A DNA stretch of 64,000 bases, from positions 186,001 to 250,000 of the forward strand of contig CAVURO010000010.1 of assembly GCA_963743945.1 (NCBI GenBank). Direction: 5' to 3'. Shown here piece by piece: positions 18,121 to 27,068 of this stretch. This DNA is from JACOTK01 sp963743945 (GTDB lineage: Bacteria; Actinomycetota; Acidimicrobiia; Acidimicrobiales; CADCSY01). Position numbers and translations under genes: made by a program. Positions within the stretch are counted from its first letter, which is position 1, and every line of letters begins with the position of its first letter. The notes below the pieces were generated by a model. The model ran no database searches, had not been told where the DNA came from, and saw only the letters and a program-made list of their open reading frames with translations.

Positions 18121-18863
18121 TTTAATGGAAAGATTCAGAGAAAAGTGAAATAGGGTCGGTTCGGTGGGTGATGGGACTGGTGGATCGGCAGAGATTCGAT
18201 CTGCAGCCAGATCAGCGAACGACACAGGAGATGTCCGCATAGAGCTCGAGTGATGCTTCGGCGGCGGCGATACTGGGCGGGATCGGCGCCTGGTGGTTCT
18301 GATGCCTTCACGATCACGGCGTGAGCTTGACGCGGTTGAATCAGGTTGGATCGGAACGTTAACACGCAAGATCGGCAGCACGAGATCCGGTCAACGAGTC
18401 ATCGGCAGCATCTGTCGGACAGGTCCTTGATGTACATTGTGCTCGACGATGGGGTAACGGTGTGGGCACGCGATAACGCGCGCGTTCGCGCGGCAGTTGC
18501 AGGGGCGCAGCGCGGTGAACAACGAGACGGCCAGCGTGTACGTGATGCGTTGGTTTGGTGTGGCGCGAAAGGAACGGCGCAGATCGCGCATTCTGCGAGA
18601 CACGATGCACCGATGGTGCGATGAAGAACACGGAGCAAACGCGGGTTTATAATAGAAAGTTTGACAGAAGATTGATGATTGATATTTGGTTGGATGAGTT
18701 CTAAGATTAGTGATAAATATAATTAATGATCTCCTGCGTTCCCAACCATGAGGGAGAAGTCCTGAGGGAGAAGTCCCGAGGGCAAAACCCTGAAAACTTG
18801 ATCGGATTAGTCGGGATTCGACTACAGTGGTGGCTTCGCACGTGAAGACAAGGAGGCGTCGCC
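18121..18863. other. 743-bp gap without a recognisable gene, with AT-rich patches
   Basis: No convincing coding sequence, tRNA or known RNA is visible. The stretch 18121-18150, and above all 18640-18732, is strikingly AT-rich for this GC-rich genome. The second patch contains a perfect TATAAT (18648-18653) and a perfect TTGACA (18661-18666), in the wrong order to form one promoter. The middle part is GC-rich with palindromic CGCG tracts around 18475-18500. Two tandem 14-bp repeats lie at 18749-18776. The gap probably holds the sulfite reductase promoter and perhaps a decayed insertion. Confidence 0.6.
18749..18776 (+). repeat. Two perfect 14-bp direct repeats upstream of the sulfite reductase gene
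   Basis: TGAGGGAGAAGTCC is repeated twice without a gap, followed by a related CGAGGGC. It lies about 90-115 bp upstream of the sulfite/nitrite reductase start, a good position for a regulator binding site or structured leader. The binding protein is unknown. Confidence 0.6.
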
Positions 18864-20633
18864 ATGATCCACGCCGAGATCGACCCCGCCGCTCAGGCCG
18901 ACATCGACAAGTTCGAGACCCAGCTTGCCCGCTACCTCGCCGGCGACCTCGATGAGGATGCCTTTCGCGTCTTTCGTCTGAACAACGGCATCTATGGTCA
19001 ACGCCAGGGCGGCCACAACCAGATGGTCCGGGTGAAGATTCCCTACGGTCGCATCGAGCCCGAGCAGATGGAGATGTGCGCCTACCTCGCCGAGGAGTAC
19101 TCCCGGGGTTGGGGCCACATCACGACACGCCAGAACATCCAGTTCCACTTCGTGCAGCTCGAGCGCATTCCCGCGCTCATGCGCGACATGGCCTCGGTCG
19201 GACTCACCTCACGTGAGGCATGCGGCGACACCGTCCGCAACGTGCAGGGCTGCCACCTTGCGGGCGCCTGCCCCTTCGAGGTGCTCGACATCAGCCCCTG
19301 GGCCGAGGCGGCGCACCAGCACTTCCTGCGCTCCCCCATCGCCCAACGCCTCCCGCGGAAGTTCAAGATCAACTTCTCCGGCTGCGCCACCGACTGCGGC
19401 CAGGCCATGTTCAACGATGTCGGCGTCATCGGGGTCAGCCGCCCGCTGCCCGACGGCACGGTGGAGCCCGGTTTTCGGGTGTTCATCGCCGGCGGCCTCG
19501 GCGCGAACCCTCACCCTGCCCAGGCGCTCGAGGAGTTCACCTCCCGTGAGGACCTGCTCGCCACCATCGAGGCCATCCTGCGCATCTTCGATCGCATGGG
19601 CAACCGCGACAACAAGCTCCGGGCCCGGCTCAAGTGGCTCGTCGACACCGTCGGCATCGACGAGTTGCGTGAGCGCATCCTGAAGGAGCGCAAGTTCCTG
19701 GTGGCCTCGGCCACCTGGCCCGGCGGCGTTCCGCAGGTCGTCCTGGAGGAAGGCGACGCCCCTGCGGGCGTCTCGACGGCAATCACGCCCACAGCCATGG
19801 GGCACGGCACACCGGTCACCCTGACCCGCAAGGACACCTACGGCCGCTGGGACGATGCCAACGTGGTGCGCGGCGAGGCGAAGGGAACGGTTTCCGCCTA
19901 CGCCTACGCGCGACTCGGCGACATCACCACCGCTCAGTTTCGGGCCCTGGCGAGCATGCAGCGCGAGCTCGGCGCCGAGGTGCGCGTCACCAACCGGCAG
20001 AACTTCGTCTTTCGGGGCTTGCGCGAGGATCAGCTCCCGGTGCTCCACGATCGCCTCGCAGCCATCGACATGGCCGAGCCCGGCGCCGAGCTCGTCCGCG
20101 ACGTGGTGGCGTGCCCCGGGGCGGACACCTGCAACCTGGCCGTGACCCAGAGTCGAGGGCTTGCCGACGAGATCGGCCGGGCGCTCGACGAGGCGGGCCT
20201 CGCAGAAGTCGGCGGCATACGGGTCAACATCTCGGGCTGCACCAACTCGTGCGGGCAACACCACATCGCCGACATCGGCTTCTTCGGCGTCGAGCGCCGA
20301 GCCCATGGGCAGGCTGCCCCGGGCTATCAGATGCTGCTCGGCGGCAGGGTGGGCGATGCGGAGATCGAGTTCGGACAAAAGGCACTGCGTCTTCCTGCTC
20401 GAAACGCCGGTATCGCCACGGTTCGGGTGGTCAGTCGCTTCGCCGCCGAACGAGAGGCGGGCGAGGTCTTCGGCCATTGGCTCGACCGGGTCGGCGGCGC
20501 CTCGGCCCTCGGGGTCGAGCTTGCCGAGCTCGACGAGTTCCCGCTGCCCGACGAGCACCCCGAGTTCTACACCGACTTCGGCGAGACCGGCCCGTACGTC
20601 AAGGAGATCGGCGAGAGTGAATGCGCAACATGA
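18864..20633 (+). CDS. Siroheme [4Fe-4S] nitrite/sulfite reductase
   Basis: 589 residues with the two-fold repeat of the nitrite/sulfite reductase family, which reduces sulfite to sulfide or nitrite to ammonia with six electrons. The C-terminal half has the canonical cofactor cysteines: C417 and C423 (CPGADTC) with C459 and C463 (CTNSC). The N-terminal half has its own matching set, C130 and C136 (CHLAGAC) with C174 and C178 (CATDC); canonical assimilatory enzymes lack this set. The ribosome-binding site is strong (AAGGAGG, 7 nt spacing). The overlap with APS reductase points to sulfite as substrate and a role in cysteine synthesis. Confidence 0.9.
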   Translation: MIHAEIDPAAQADIDKFETQLARYLAGDLDEDAFRVFRLNNGIYGQRQGGHNQMVRVKIPYGRIEPEQMEMCAYLAEEYSRGWGHITTRQNIQFHFVQLERIPALMRDMASVGLTSREACGDTVRNVQGCHLAGACPFEVLDISPWAEAAHQHFLRSPIAQRLPRKFKINFSGCATDCGQAMFNDVGVIGVSRPLPDGTVEPGFRVFIAGGLGANPHPAQALEEFTSREDLLATIEAILRIFDRMGNRDNKLRARLKWLVDTVGIDELRERILKERKFLVASATWPGGVPQVVLEEGDAPAGVSTAITPTAMGHGTPVTLTRKDTYGRWDDANVVRGEAKGTVSAYAYARLGDITTAQFRALASMQRELGAEVRVTNRQNFVFRGLREDQLPVLHDRLAAIDMAEPGAELVRDVVACPGADTCNLAVTQSRGLADEIGRALDEAGLAEVGGIRVNISGCTNSCGQHHIADIGFFGVERRAHGQAAPGYQMLLGGRVGDAEIEFGQKALRLPARNAGIATVRVVSRFAAEREAGEVFGHWLDRVGGASALGVELAELDEFPLPDEHPEFYTDFGETGPYVKEIGESECAT

Positions 20634-21379
20634 GCTCGGCGGCCGACGTGGAGTCGGCCGCCCTCGACCTGATCGAGGCGCGGATCGAAACCGTCACGTC
20701 GGTGCGTCTCGCCCCCGGCACCCACCACTTCAGCGCCGATGAGCTCGCCGAACTGAACGAGCGCTTCGAGCATGCCCCGGCGGGAACGATCATCCGTTGG
20801 GCCCATGAGTCGTTCGGTGCGGGCCTCTGCCTCACCGCCTCGATGCAGGACACGGTGCTCATCGACCTGGCGGTCAAGGTCGACCCCACCATCGAGGTCG
20901 TCTTCATCGACACCGGCTACCACTTCCCCGAGACCCTGGCGACGGCCGAGGCGGTGCGGGCGCGCTATGGCCTCAACCTCAACATCGTCTCGGCATCGGC
21001 TCCCCTCGACGACCGCTGGCTGGACGACCCCGACGGCTGCTGCCAGGTACGCAAGGTGCAACCCCTCAATGACGCCTTGGCCGGAAAGTCTGCATGGCTC
21101 AGCGGACTCCGACGCGACGAGGCCGGCACCCGAGCCTCGGCTCCCATCGTCTCGCGCGATCGTCGGGGACTCGTGAAGGTGAATCCCCTGGCCGGATGGA
21201 CCCACGACGACGTCGCGGGCTACGCCGCCGACCACGATCTGATCGCGAACCCGCTGCTCGCCGACGGCTTCCCCTCGATCGGCTGCTGGCCGTGCACCCG
21301 CAAGGTCAAGGATGGCGAGGACGCCCGTGCCGGGCGGTGGACGGGCTTCGCCAAGACCGAGTGCGGCCTCCACGACTGA
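20621..21379 (+). CDS. cysH: Assimilatory adenylylsulfate (APS) reductase
   Basis: 252 residues of the PAPS/APS reductase family. The paired cysteines C140-C141 (DGCCQVRKVQPL) and C222/C225 (CWPC) are the [4Fe-4S] ligands that mark APS-reducing rather than PAPS-reducing enzymes. The catalytic cysteine is C248 in the C-terminal KTECGLH. The product, sulfite, is the substrate of the upstream reductase. The gene overlaps that reductase: the stop TGA lies at 20631-20633, with possible starts at ATG 20621 and ATG 20630. The later one forms the common ATGA overlap, and I cannot decide between them. Confidence 0.92.
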   Translation: MRNMSSAADVESAALDLIEARIETVTSVRLAPGTHHFSADELAELNERFEHAPAGTIIRWAHESFGAGLCLTASMQDTVLIDLAVKVDPTIEVVFIDTGYHFPETLATAEAVRARYGLNLNIVSASAPLDDRWLDDPDGCCQVRKVQPLNDALAGKSAWLSGLRRDEAGTRASAPIVSRDRRGLVKVNPLAGWTHDDVAGYAADHDLIANPLLADGFPSIGCWPCTRKVKDGEDARAGRWTGFAKTECGLHD

Positions 21380-21475
21380 ACCGGAGGCAGCTGGGCCGTC
21401 GGCCAACCTGGCTTGCCACGTCCAGGCGTCTGCTTTGATCACACTTGACGCCGGCGGAATGGCTCGGTCAGGATC

Positions 21476-22357
21476 ATGGTCGTGGGGGAAACGACCGTTC
21501 TGATTCCGACCAGAGTGCTCGTCCTGGGCATGGCCCATGACGACGGCACCATCGCCGCCGACGAGCTGTACCCCATCGCCGAAGCCTGCGGGCAAACGCC
21601 CGAACAGGTTCGCTCCTGTCTCCGTCGCCTGGTTGCCCAGGGGTTGTTCACCCGCACGGGCGCCGGCAGGCGGGCCACCTACGTGCCCACCGAAGCAGGA
21701 CGCGGCGTGATCGACAACGTCCTCCAGCGCACACGCCTGGCATTCGCTCAGGACGCCGCAGGCCGGGGCTGGGATCGCCGGTGGCATCTGGTCGGCTACG
21801 CCGTCCCCGAGACGCGTCGACACGGTCGGGACGCGCTGCGCGACCGACTGGTCGCCTTCGGGGGGGCGCCACTCCATGGCGGCCTCTACGTCTCGCCTCA
21901 TCCATGGGAGGACGACGTGCGTCGTGAGGCAAAGCGCCTCAACCTCGCCGATCACCTGACGCTGGCCCAGACCGACGACCTCGAGGTCGCGGGCGTCCGT
22001 GATCCGCGTGAGCTGGTGGCGATGTTGTGGCCACTCGAGCAGGCGGCCGAGCGCTACACCCACTTCAATGAGAACTACGGCCAGGTGCTCGATCTGCTCG
22101 AGGGCCTCAAACGCGACCATGGGCGCATTCCCGACACGCTCTTTCTGCCCTACGCGCTGCGGATGGCCGTCGACTACGCCGAATGCTCCGCCATCGACCC
22201 CTACCTGCCACCCGAGCTGCTCCCCCGCCCGTGGGCCGGTCGAGCCGCCCGCGAGATCCTCGGACGCAGTCGCAGACTCGCTGTCGTGCTACGCGAGGGT
22301 GGTCCGCGTCCGGCGCTCTTCGGGACCTTCGACGAGCTGCTGGAAACCCTTCCTTGA
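21476..22357 (+). CDS. PaaX-family transcriptional regulator
   Basis: 293 residues. An N-terminal winged-helix domain (about residues 10-90; QTPEQVRSCLRRLVAQGLFTR) is followed by the PaaX central domain (WDRRWHLVGYAVPETRRHGRDALRDRL, then GGLYVSPHPWEDDV) and the C-terminal domain. The founding member represses phenylacetate catabolism in response to phenylacetyl-CoA. No paa genes are present here, so the ligand is unknown. It lies 46 bp before the LLM flavin enzyme, which may be its target. Confidence 0.85.
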   Translation: MVVGETTVLIPTRVLVLGMAHDDGTIAADELYPIAEACGQTPEQVRSCLRRLVAQGLFTRTGAGRRATYVPTEAGRGVIDNVLQRTRLAFAQDAAGRGWDRRWHLVGYAVPETRRHGRDALRDRLVAFGGAPLHGGLYVSPHPWEDDVRREAKRLNLADHLTLAQTDDLEVAGVRDPRELVAMLWPLEQAAERYTHFNENYGQVLDLLEGLKRDHGRIPDTLFLPYALRMAVDYAECSAIDPYLPPELLPRPWAGRAAREILGRSRRLAVVLREGGPRPALFGTFDELLETLP

Positions 22358-22389
22358 TCATGAACCCACAACGATCATGAACACACAAC
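22356..22389 (+). repeat. Two 17-bp direct repeats between the PaaX and LLM genes
   Basis: GATCATGAACCCACAAC is followed immediately by GATCATGAACACACAAC, with a single mismatch. The array starts inside the PaaX-family stop codon and ends 14 bp before the LLM start, next to its ribosome-binding site. It could be an operator or a chance duplication. Confidence 0.75.
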
Positions 22390-22403
22390 GACGGAGGTAA
22401 GCC

Positions 22404-23657
22404 ATGAAGTTCGGTGTCTTCTACGAGCACCAGTTCGCCCGTCCGTGGGATCGCGACGGCGGCGAGCACCAGCTCTTCAAGGACGCGCTCGATCAGGTCG
22501 AGCTCGCCGACAAGCTCGGCTTCGAGCACCTTTGGGAGGTCGAGCACCACTTCCTGGAGGAGTACAGCCATTCGAGCGCGCCCGAGGTCTTCCTCGCCGC
22601 CGCCAGCCAGCGCACCAGCCGAATCCGCATCGGTCACGGCATCGTGCCCCTGCCCATGGAGTACAACCATCCCGCACGGGTGGCCGAGCGCATCGCCACG
22701 CTCGATCTCGTCTCGGACGGAAGGGTCGAGTTCGGCACCGGCGAGACCTCCTCGGAATCCGAGCTCGGCGGCTTCGGCATCGATCGCTCGACCAAGCGCA
22801 ACCAGTGGCACGAGGCCATCGACGCGGTGACCCGCATGTTCGTCGAGGAGCCTTTCGCCGGCTATGACGGTGACTTCCTCAAGATGCCCATTCGCAACGT
22901 GGTGCCCAAGACCTTCCAGAAGCCTCATCCCCCGCTGTGGGTTGCCTGCAGCCGACGGGACACCATCTTGTTGGCGGCCCGCAACGGCATCGGCGCGCTG
23001 AGCTTCAGCTTCGTCGAGCCGGCGGAGGCCAAGAAGTGGGCGGACGACTACTACGGCCTCATCGAGAGCGACGAATGTGTACCAGCGGGCTTCGCCGTGA
23101 ACCCCAACCTGGCCGTGGTCATCCCGCTGATGTGTCACGACGACGAGGAGACCGCCATCGAGCGCGGCCTCGACGGTGGCCACTTCTTCGGGTACTCCCT
23201 GGCGCACTACTACATCTTCGGCGACCACAAGCCTGGTAGGACCGACGTCTGGGCAGAGTTCCAGGAGAACCGTTCCTCCTGGGGCTTCGACAAGGAGATC
23301 GCCTCACAGACCGGTCAACCCCTCGGTGCCCAGATCTTCCAACGCGGCCTGGGCTCGCTGCGCGGTGCGGTGGGAACGCCCGAGCAGATCCGTGAGCTGC
23401 TGATCGGCTACGAGGAAGCCGGCGTCGACCAGGTCATCTTCGTGTCCCAGGCGGGCCAGAACAAGCACGAGCACATCTGCGAGTCGATGCAGCTGATGGC
23501 CGAGAAGGTCCTGCCGGAGTTCCAGGAACGCGGTGGCGCCCGGGAGAAGGCCAAGATGGAGCGCCTCGCGCCTGCCATCGAACGGGCCCTCAAGCGCAGG
23601 TCCCCCGCCCGAGTCGCCGACCCGGACTATCACATCCCGTCGGTTCCTGCCCCGTGA
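22404..23657 (+). CDS. LLM-class flavin-dependent oxidoreductase (luciferase-like)
   Basis: 417 residues with a strong ribosome-binding site (GGAGG) before ATG 22404. It shows the bacterial luciferase-like TIM-barrel layout: MKFGVFYEHQFARPW at the N-terminus, FEHLWEVEHHFLEEYSHSSAPEV near residue 35, IRIGHGIVPLPMEYNHPARVAER near 75, and GRVEFGTGETSSESELGGFG near 108. The C-terminal half includes QVIFVSQAGQNKHEH. Such enzymes use reduced FMN or F420 to oxidise diverse substrates, and the substrate here is unknown. Its placement behind a PaaX regulator suggests a catabolic step. Confidence 0.85.
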   Translation: MKFGVFYEHQFARPWDRDGGEHQLFKDALDQVELADKLGFEHLWEVEHHFLEEYSHSSAPEVFLAAASQRTSRIRIGHGIVPLPMEYNHPARVAERIATLDLVSDGRVEFGTGETSSESELGGFGIDRSTKRNQWHEAIDAVTRMFVEEPFAGYDGDFLKMPIRNVVPKTFQKPHPPLWVACSRRDTILLAARNGIGALSFSFVEPAEAKKWADDYYGLIESDECVPAGFAVNPNLAVVIPLMCHDDEETAIERGLDGGHFFGYSLAHYYIFGDHKPGRTDVWAEFQENRSSWGFDKEIASQTGQPLGAQIFQRGLGSLRGAVGTPEQIRELLIGYEEAGVDQVIFVSQAGQNKHEHICESMQLMAEKVLPEFQERGGAREKAKMERLAPAIERALKRRSPARVADPDYHIPSVPAP

Positions 23658-23675
23658 GAGCGCCGGAGGATCGGG

Positions 23676-26189
23676 CTACGAGCCACCTGGGTCAGACCGG
23701 TTGGCGAGTGCGCGCTTCCAGCGAAGCGCGTGTTGGGTGGTCAGGTTCTCCTGCTCCAGAAGCATGAGCGCCTGACGGTCGTTCGAGCACAGGTCCAGCT
23801 GGGCCAGGATCGATCGCTTGTAGCGCTCCGAGTACTTGGCCGGGCGGTGCGTCGGCCCGGACAGCTCGTTCGAATGGAGCGCTGCGACGACGAGATCGAT
23901 GGAGCCCGGACGAAGATCGATGACCTCGTCAGCGAGATCAGGCGATACCAGGACGGGGGCAGCGGGCTCGGTGCCGGCGGACACCGGCTCGATCTCGACA
24001 TGTTCGCTGATGCCGAAACGCTCGTGGATGCGCCGCAGCGGCGCGGGGGCCCACCAGTTGGCGTTGCCTGCGAGGCGCATGAACGCCGGCACCAGCGTTG
24101 CGCGGATCAAGGTGGCATCGAGGACGACGGCCAGGGCAAGGCCGATGCCGAAGACCTTCACGTGGGTGATGCCCGATGTCGAAAAGGCAAGGAACACCAC
24201 CGCGATCAACGCTGCCGCTGCGGTCACGATACGTCCCGTGCGTTCCAGGCCGACGGCGACCGAGTTGATCGTGTCGGCGCCGTTGTCGTGTTCCTCCTTG
24301 ATGCGCGACAACAGGAACACCTCGTAGTCCATCGAGAGGCCGAAGGCGACGCAGAACAACAGGACGGGCATCATCGTGTCGGTCATACCCGTCGGAGTGA
24401 AGCCGAGCACTCCCGCAAAGTGGCCTTCCTGAAAGATCCAGACGAGGGCGCCAAAGGTCGCGCTCAGGCTCAGCAGGTTCAACAACACCGCCTTGGCGGG
24501 CACGAGCAGGCTGCCGAACATCAGGAACAGCACGACAAAGGTGACGACCCCGATGATGAGCCCGGCAAGGGGCGCTCGCCTGAACAACGTCTCCTTGGAG
24601 TCCAACAGGTCGGCCGCGGCGCCACCGACGTCGACCGGATACCCGAAACCGGCGGCAACCTCACGGACCTCACGGACCAGCGCCTCGCCCTCGGGAGACA
24701 GCGGCTCCACGTCGGCGACCACCGACAGCCACAGTCCCTTGTCGTTGCTGAAGCGATTGCTGTCGCCGGGGCGGACGAGCGCCTTGCCGTTCGCGTAGAA
24801 GCCCGTCATCGCGTCGACTCGGGACACGCCGCCGATCCCCGACAGGTCCAGGGCGAGACGATCAACCTCGGGGGCGAGGGCCTGGGGATCGGTCCCGACG
24901 TCGCCGGCCACCACCGAGATGGGTGACGCCTCGTTCGACAGGAAGTTCTCGCGAATCTCACCGGCGGCGACGCGGGCCGGGTTGTCCTTGGGCAACATGC
25001 GATCGTCGGGGAGGCCGAACTCGATACCGAGAAACGGTGCGCCCAGAAAGAGCAGCAAGGCCACACCGCCCGCGATGATCGGCAGGGGTCGGGCCATGAC
25101 GAACTTCGCCATCCGATACCAGAACCCCGTGCCGACGGGCTTGGGCTTGAGCTTGCGAATCGACAGTCGGTCGACCCTGGGTCCGAGCGCGCGCAACAGC
25201 GCCGGCAGGACGACAACCGAGACCGTCGCCGCCATGAGAACCACCGAGATGCCGCCGTAGGCAAAGGAACGAAGGAATGCCAGGGGAAAGACCAGCAGCG
25301 CCAGCAGCGACGCCGCAACGGTCACCGCGCTGAACACGACGGTTCGCCCGGCGGTGCTCACCGTTCGGCGAACCGCAACCTCGGTCGAATGGCCCGCGTG
25401 CAACTCCTCTCGGAAGCGGGAGACGACGAACAGGCTGTAGTCGATGGCGAGCCCGAGGCCCATCGCGGTTGTCTGGTTCAGGGCGAAGATCGACACCTCG
25501 GTGAACTCGGCGATGATCCGCAACAGCACGAGGGTGCCCACCACCGCGAGCGCCCCGATGATGAGCGGAAGCGACGCGGCGACGGCGCTGCCGAAGATCA
25601 GGAGGAGCAACACGAGGGTGATCGGAAGGGCGATCAACTCCGCTCGCTTCAGGTCCTTCTCGACGGTGATCTCCGCCTGCCTGAACACCTCGCCGTAGCC
25701 CGTGACGGCGATCTCCAGCGTGGCCGACCCGGCCTTGCGCGGCGTGCCGTACTTCGGGGACAGAACCTTTGTGAGGCGTGCGACGTCGTCACCGGTCCCG
25801 CCGATCCGGGCGAGCACGAGGGCCTGAGTCTTGTCCGGGCTGCGAAGTGGCTCTGCTTGGCCCAGCGACCAGTACGACAGTGCCTGGGTGATGCCCGGCT
25901 CGTCGGTCAACGCCGCGGTGAGCTCCTTGCCGGCCTCGACCACCGCCGGGGCATCGACCCCGCCGGGCACCGTGACCAGGAGCACGAAGTTGGGTTCGCC
26001 CTGATCGAAGTCGTCCTCGAGCGCCCGCGAGGCCCGGGAGGCCTCGGCATCGGGGTCGCCGAAGCCCCCGGCACTGAGCTTGGACACCACCCCGGCCCCG
26101 AAGACGGCGGCCAGGATCGTTGCCAGCAGTGCGCCGACGAGCACCACTCGGTACCGACCGACGATGACACCACCCAAACGCTCAAACAC
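23676..26189 (-). CDS. MMPL-family RND transporter
   Basis: 837 residues with the duplicated RND layout: a first transmembrane helix near residues 12-32, a large extracellular loop, six helices (about 180-370), a second loop, and six more helices (about 530-720). The first helix bundle holds TAMGLGLAIDYSLFVVSRFREE and the second FCVAFGLSMDYEVFLLSRIKEEHDNG, both carrying the aspartate of the proton relay and the family's D-Y motif. Actinobacterial MMPL proteins export lipids or cell-wall precursors; the cargo is unknown here. The start is GTG 26189 with an AGGGAGA site. It converges on the LLM gene with only 18 bp between stops. Confidence 0.88.
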   Translation of the reverse strand: MFERLGGVIVGRYRVVLVGALLATILAAVFGAGVVSKLSAGGFGDPDAEASRASRALEDDFDQGEPNFVLLVTVPGGVDAPAVVEAGKELTAALTDEPGITQALSYWSLGQAEPLRSPDKTQALVLARIGGTGDDVARLTKVLSPKYGTPRKAGSATLEIAVTGYGEVFRQAEITVEKDLKRAELIALPITLVLLLLIFGSAVAASLPLIIGALAVVGTLVLLRIIAEFTEVSIFALNQTTAMGLGLAIDYSLFVVSRFREELHAGHSTEVAVRRTVSTAGRTVVFSAVTVAASLLALLVFPLAFLRSFAYGGISVVLMAATVSVVVLPALLRALGPRVDRLSIRKLKPKPVGTGFWYRMAKFVMARPLPIIAGGVALLLFLGAPFLGIEFGLPDDRMLPKDNPARVAAGEIRENFLSNEASPISVVAGDVGTDPQALAPEVDRLALDLSGIGGVSRVDAMTGFYANGKALVRPGDSNRFSNDKGLWLSVVADVEPLSPEGEALVREVREVAAGFGYPVDVGGAAADLLDSKETLFRRAPLAGLIIGVVTFVVLFLMFGSLLVPAKAVLLNLLSLSATFGALVWIFQEGHFAGVLGFTPTGMTDTMMPVLLFCVAFGLSMDYEVFLLSRIKEEHDNGADTINSVAVGLERTGRIVTAAAALIAVVFLAFSTSGITHVKVFGIGLALAVVLDATLIRATLVPAFMRLAGNANWWAPAPLRRIHERFGISEHVEIEPVSAGTEPAAPVLVSPDLADEVIDLRPGSIDLVVAALHSNELSGPTHRPAKYSERYKRSILAQLDLCSNDRQALMLLEQENLTTQHALRWKRALANRSDPGGS

Positions 26190-26301
26190 GACGAAATCTC
26201 CCTAAGCCTTCCCAGCTCACCCGACGCCCGGCAGGCGGCTCATACTCCAAGACGTGCCCTTCACGACTACCTCTCCAATTCCACAGGATGACGCTGATCA
26301 C

Positions 26302-26973
26302 CTACTCCACGAGGTCAAGGTGAGCAGCGTCGTTGTAACAGGCGAGCGACCAGTGCACAGCCTGGCCGGGCGAGACGGTTGCACGCCATTCGGTGATGGA
26401 CGCATTCGTGGTGTGCAGCCCGTAGGTGCTGCCACGCTGGGTCGGCAGGCCGAGGAACGTGGCGATGGAAGCGTCGATGACCCCACCATGGCATGCGAGC
26501 ACAACCGTCTCGCCGACGTGGGTGGTCGCCAGCCGATGCAACGCTCGACCGACCCGAACGAAGAAGTCCGCCAAGCTCTCCCCACCCGGCGAGAGCGGCG
26601 TGTAGGGGTCGGCCCGTGGGTCGACGTCATACAGCTCGACATAGTCGTCCCACGTGATGCCGTCACATTCCCCCGGGTCCAGCTCGTGCACCTCCGCGTC
26701 GATCACGACCGGCAGGCCGTCGAGCGCCGGGCGCAACAGCTCGGCGGTCTCCTGTGCCCGGGGCAGTGTCGAGGCAATCAGGTGATCGCCGTGCATGCCG
26801 CTTCGAAGCCAACGGTCCCGCAGGGCCTCCACCTGTCGCCTGCCGCGCTCCGACAGTCCCCTGCACCCGAGTGGACCACCGACAACCCGACTCACCTGCA
26901 CGGCCGACTCACCGTGACGAACCAGGATCAACCTGGTCATCTGCGGATCCGAAGGAGGTTGGCCGGTAGTCAT
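26302..26973 (-). CDS. Histidine phosphatase family protein
   Basis: 223 residues from ATG 26973; MTRLILVRHGES at 26940 is an alternative start. The phosphohistidine loop is LILVRHGESAVQ, and the second catalytic histidine is in ETVVLACHGGV near residue 155. TLPRAQETAELL near residue 80 and the acid HELDPGECDG are also typical. Substrates in this superfamily range from phosphoglycerate to nucleotides and sugar phosphates, so the substrate is not predicted. Histidine phosphatases often follow rsfS in actinobacteria, but this one lies elsewhere. Confidence 0.85.
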   Translation of the reverse strand: MTTGQPPSDPQMTRLILVRHGESAVQVSRVVGGPLGCRGLSERGRRQVEALRDRWLRSGMHGDHLIASTLPRAQETAELLRPALDGLPVVIDAEVHELDPGECDGITWDDYVELYDVDPRADPYTPLSPGGESLADFFVRVGRALHRLATTHVGETVVLACHGGVIDASIATFLGLPTQRGSTYGLHTTNASITEWRATVSPGQAVHWSLACYNDAAHLDLVE

Positions 26974-27068
26974 ATGCCATGAAGCTACTCGCCACGCCCC
27001 CAACGCGGGCAGTGATCGCCGGCGCGTAGAATCAGCCGATCGGCCGTCGATCGAGGGAGTGAAGCCAC

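Noticed and set aside
18346..18624. 92-codon plus-strand frame in the gene-free gap
   Set aside because: No known motif and no ribosome-binding site. The sequence has palindromic CGCG tracts rather than coding texture.
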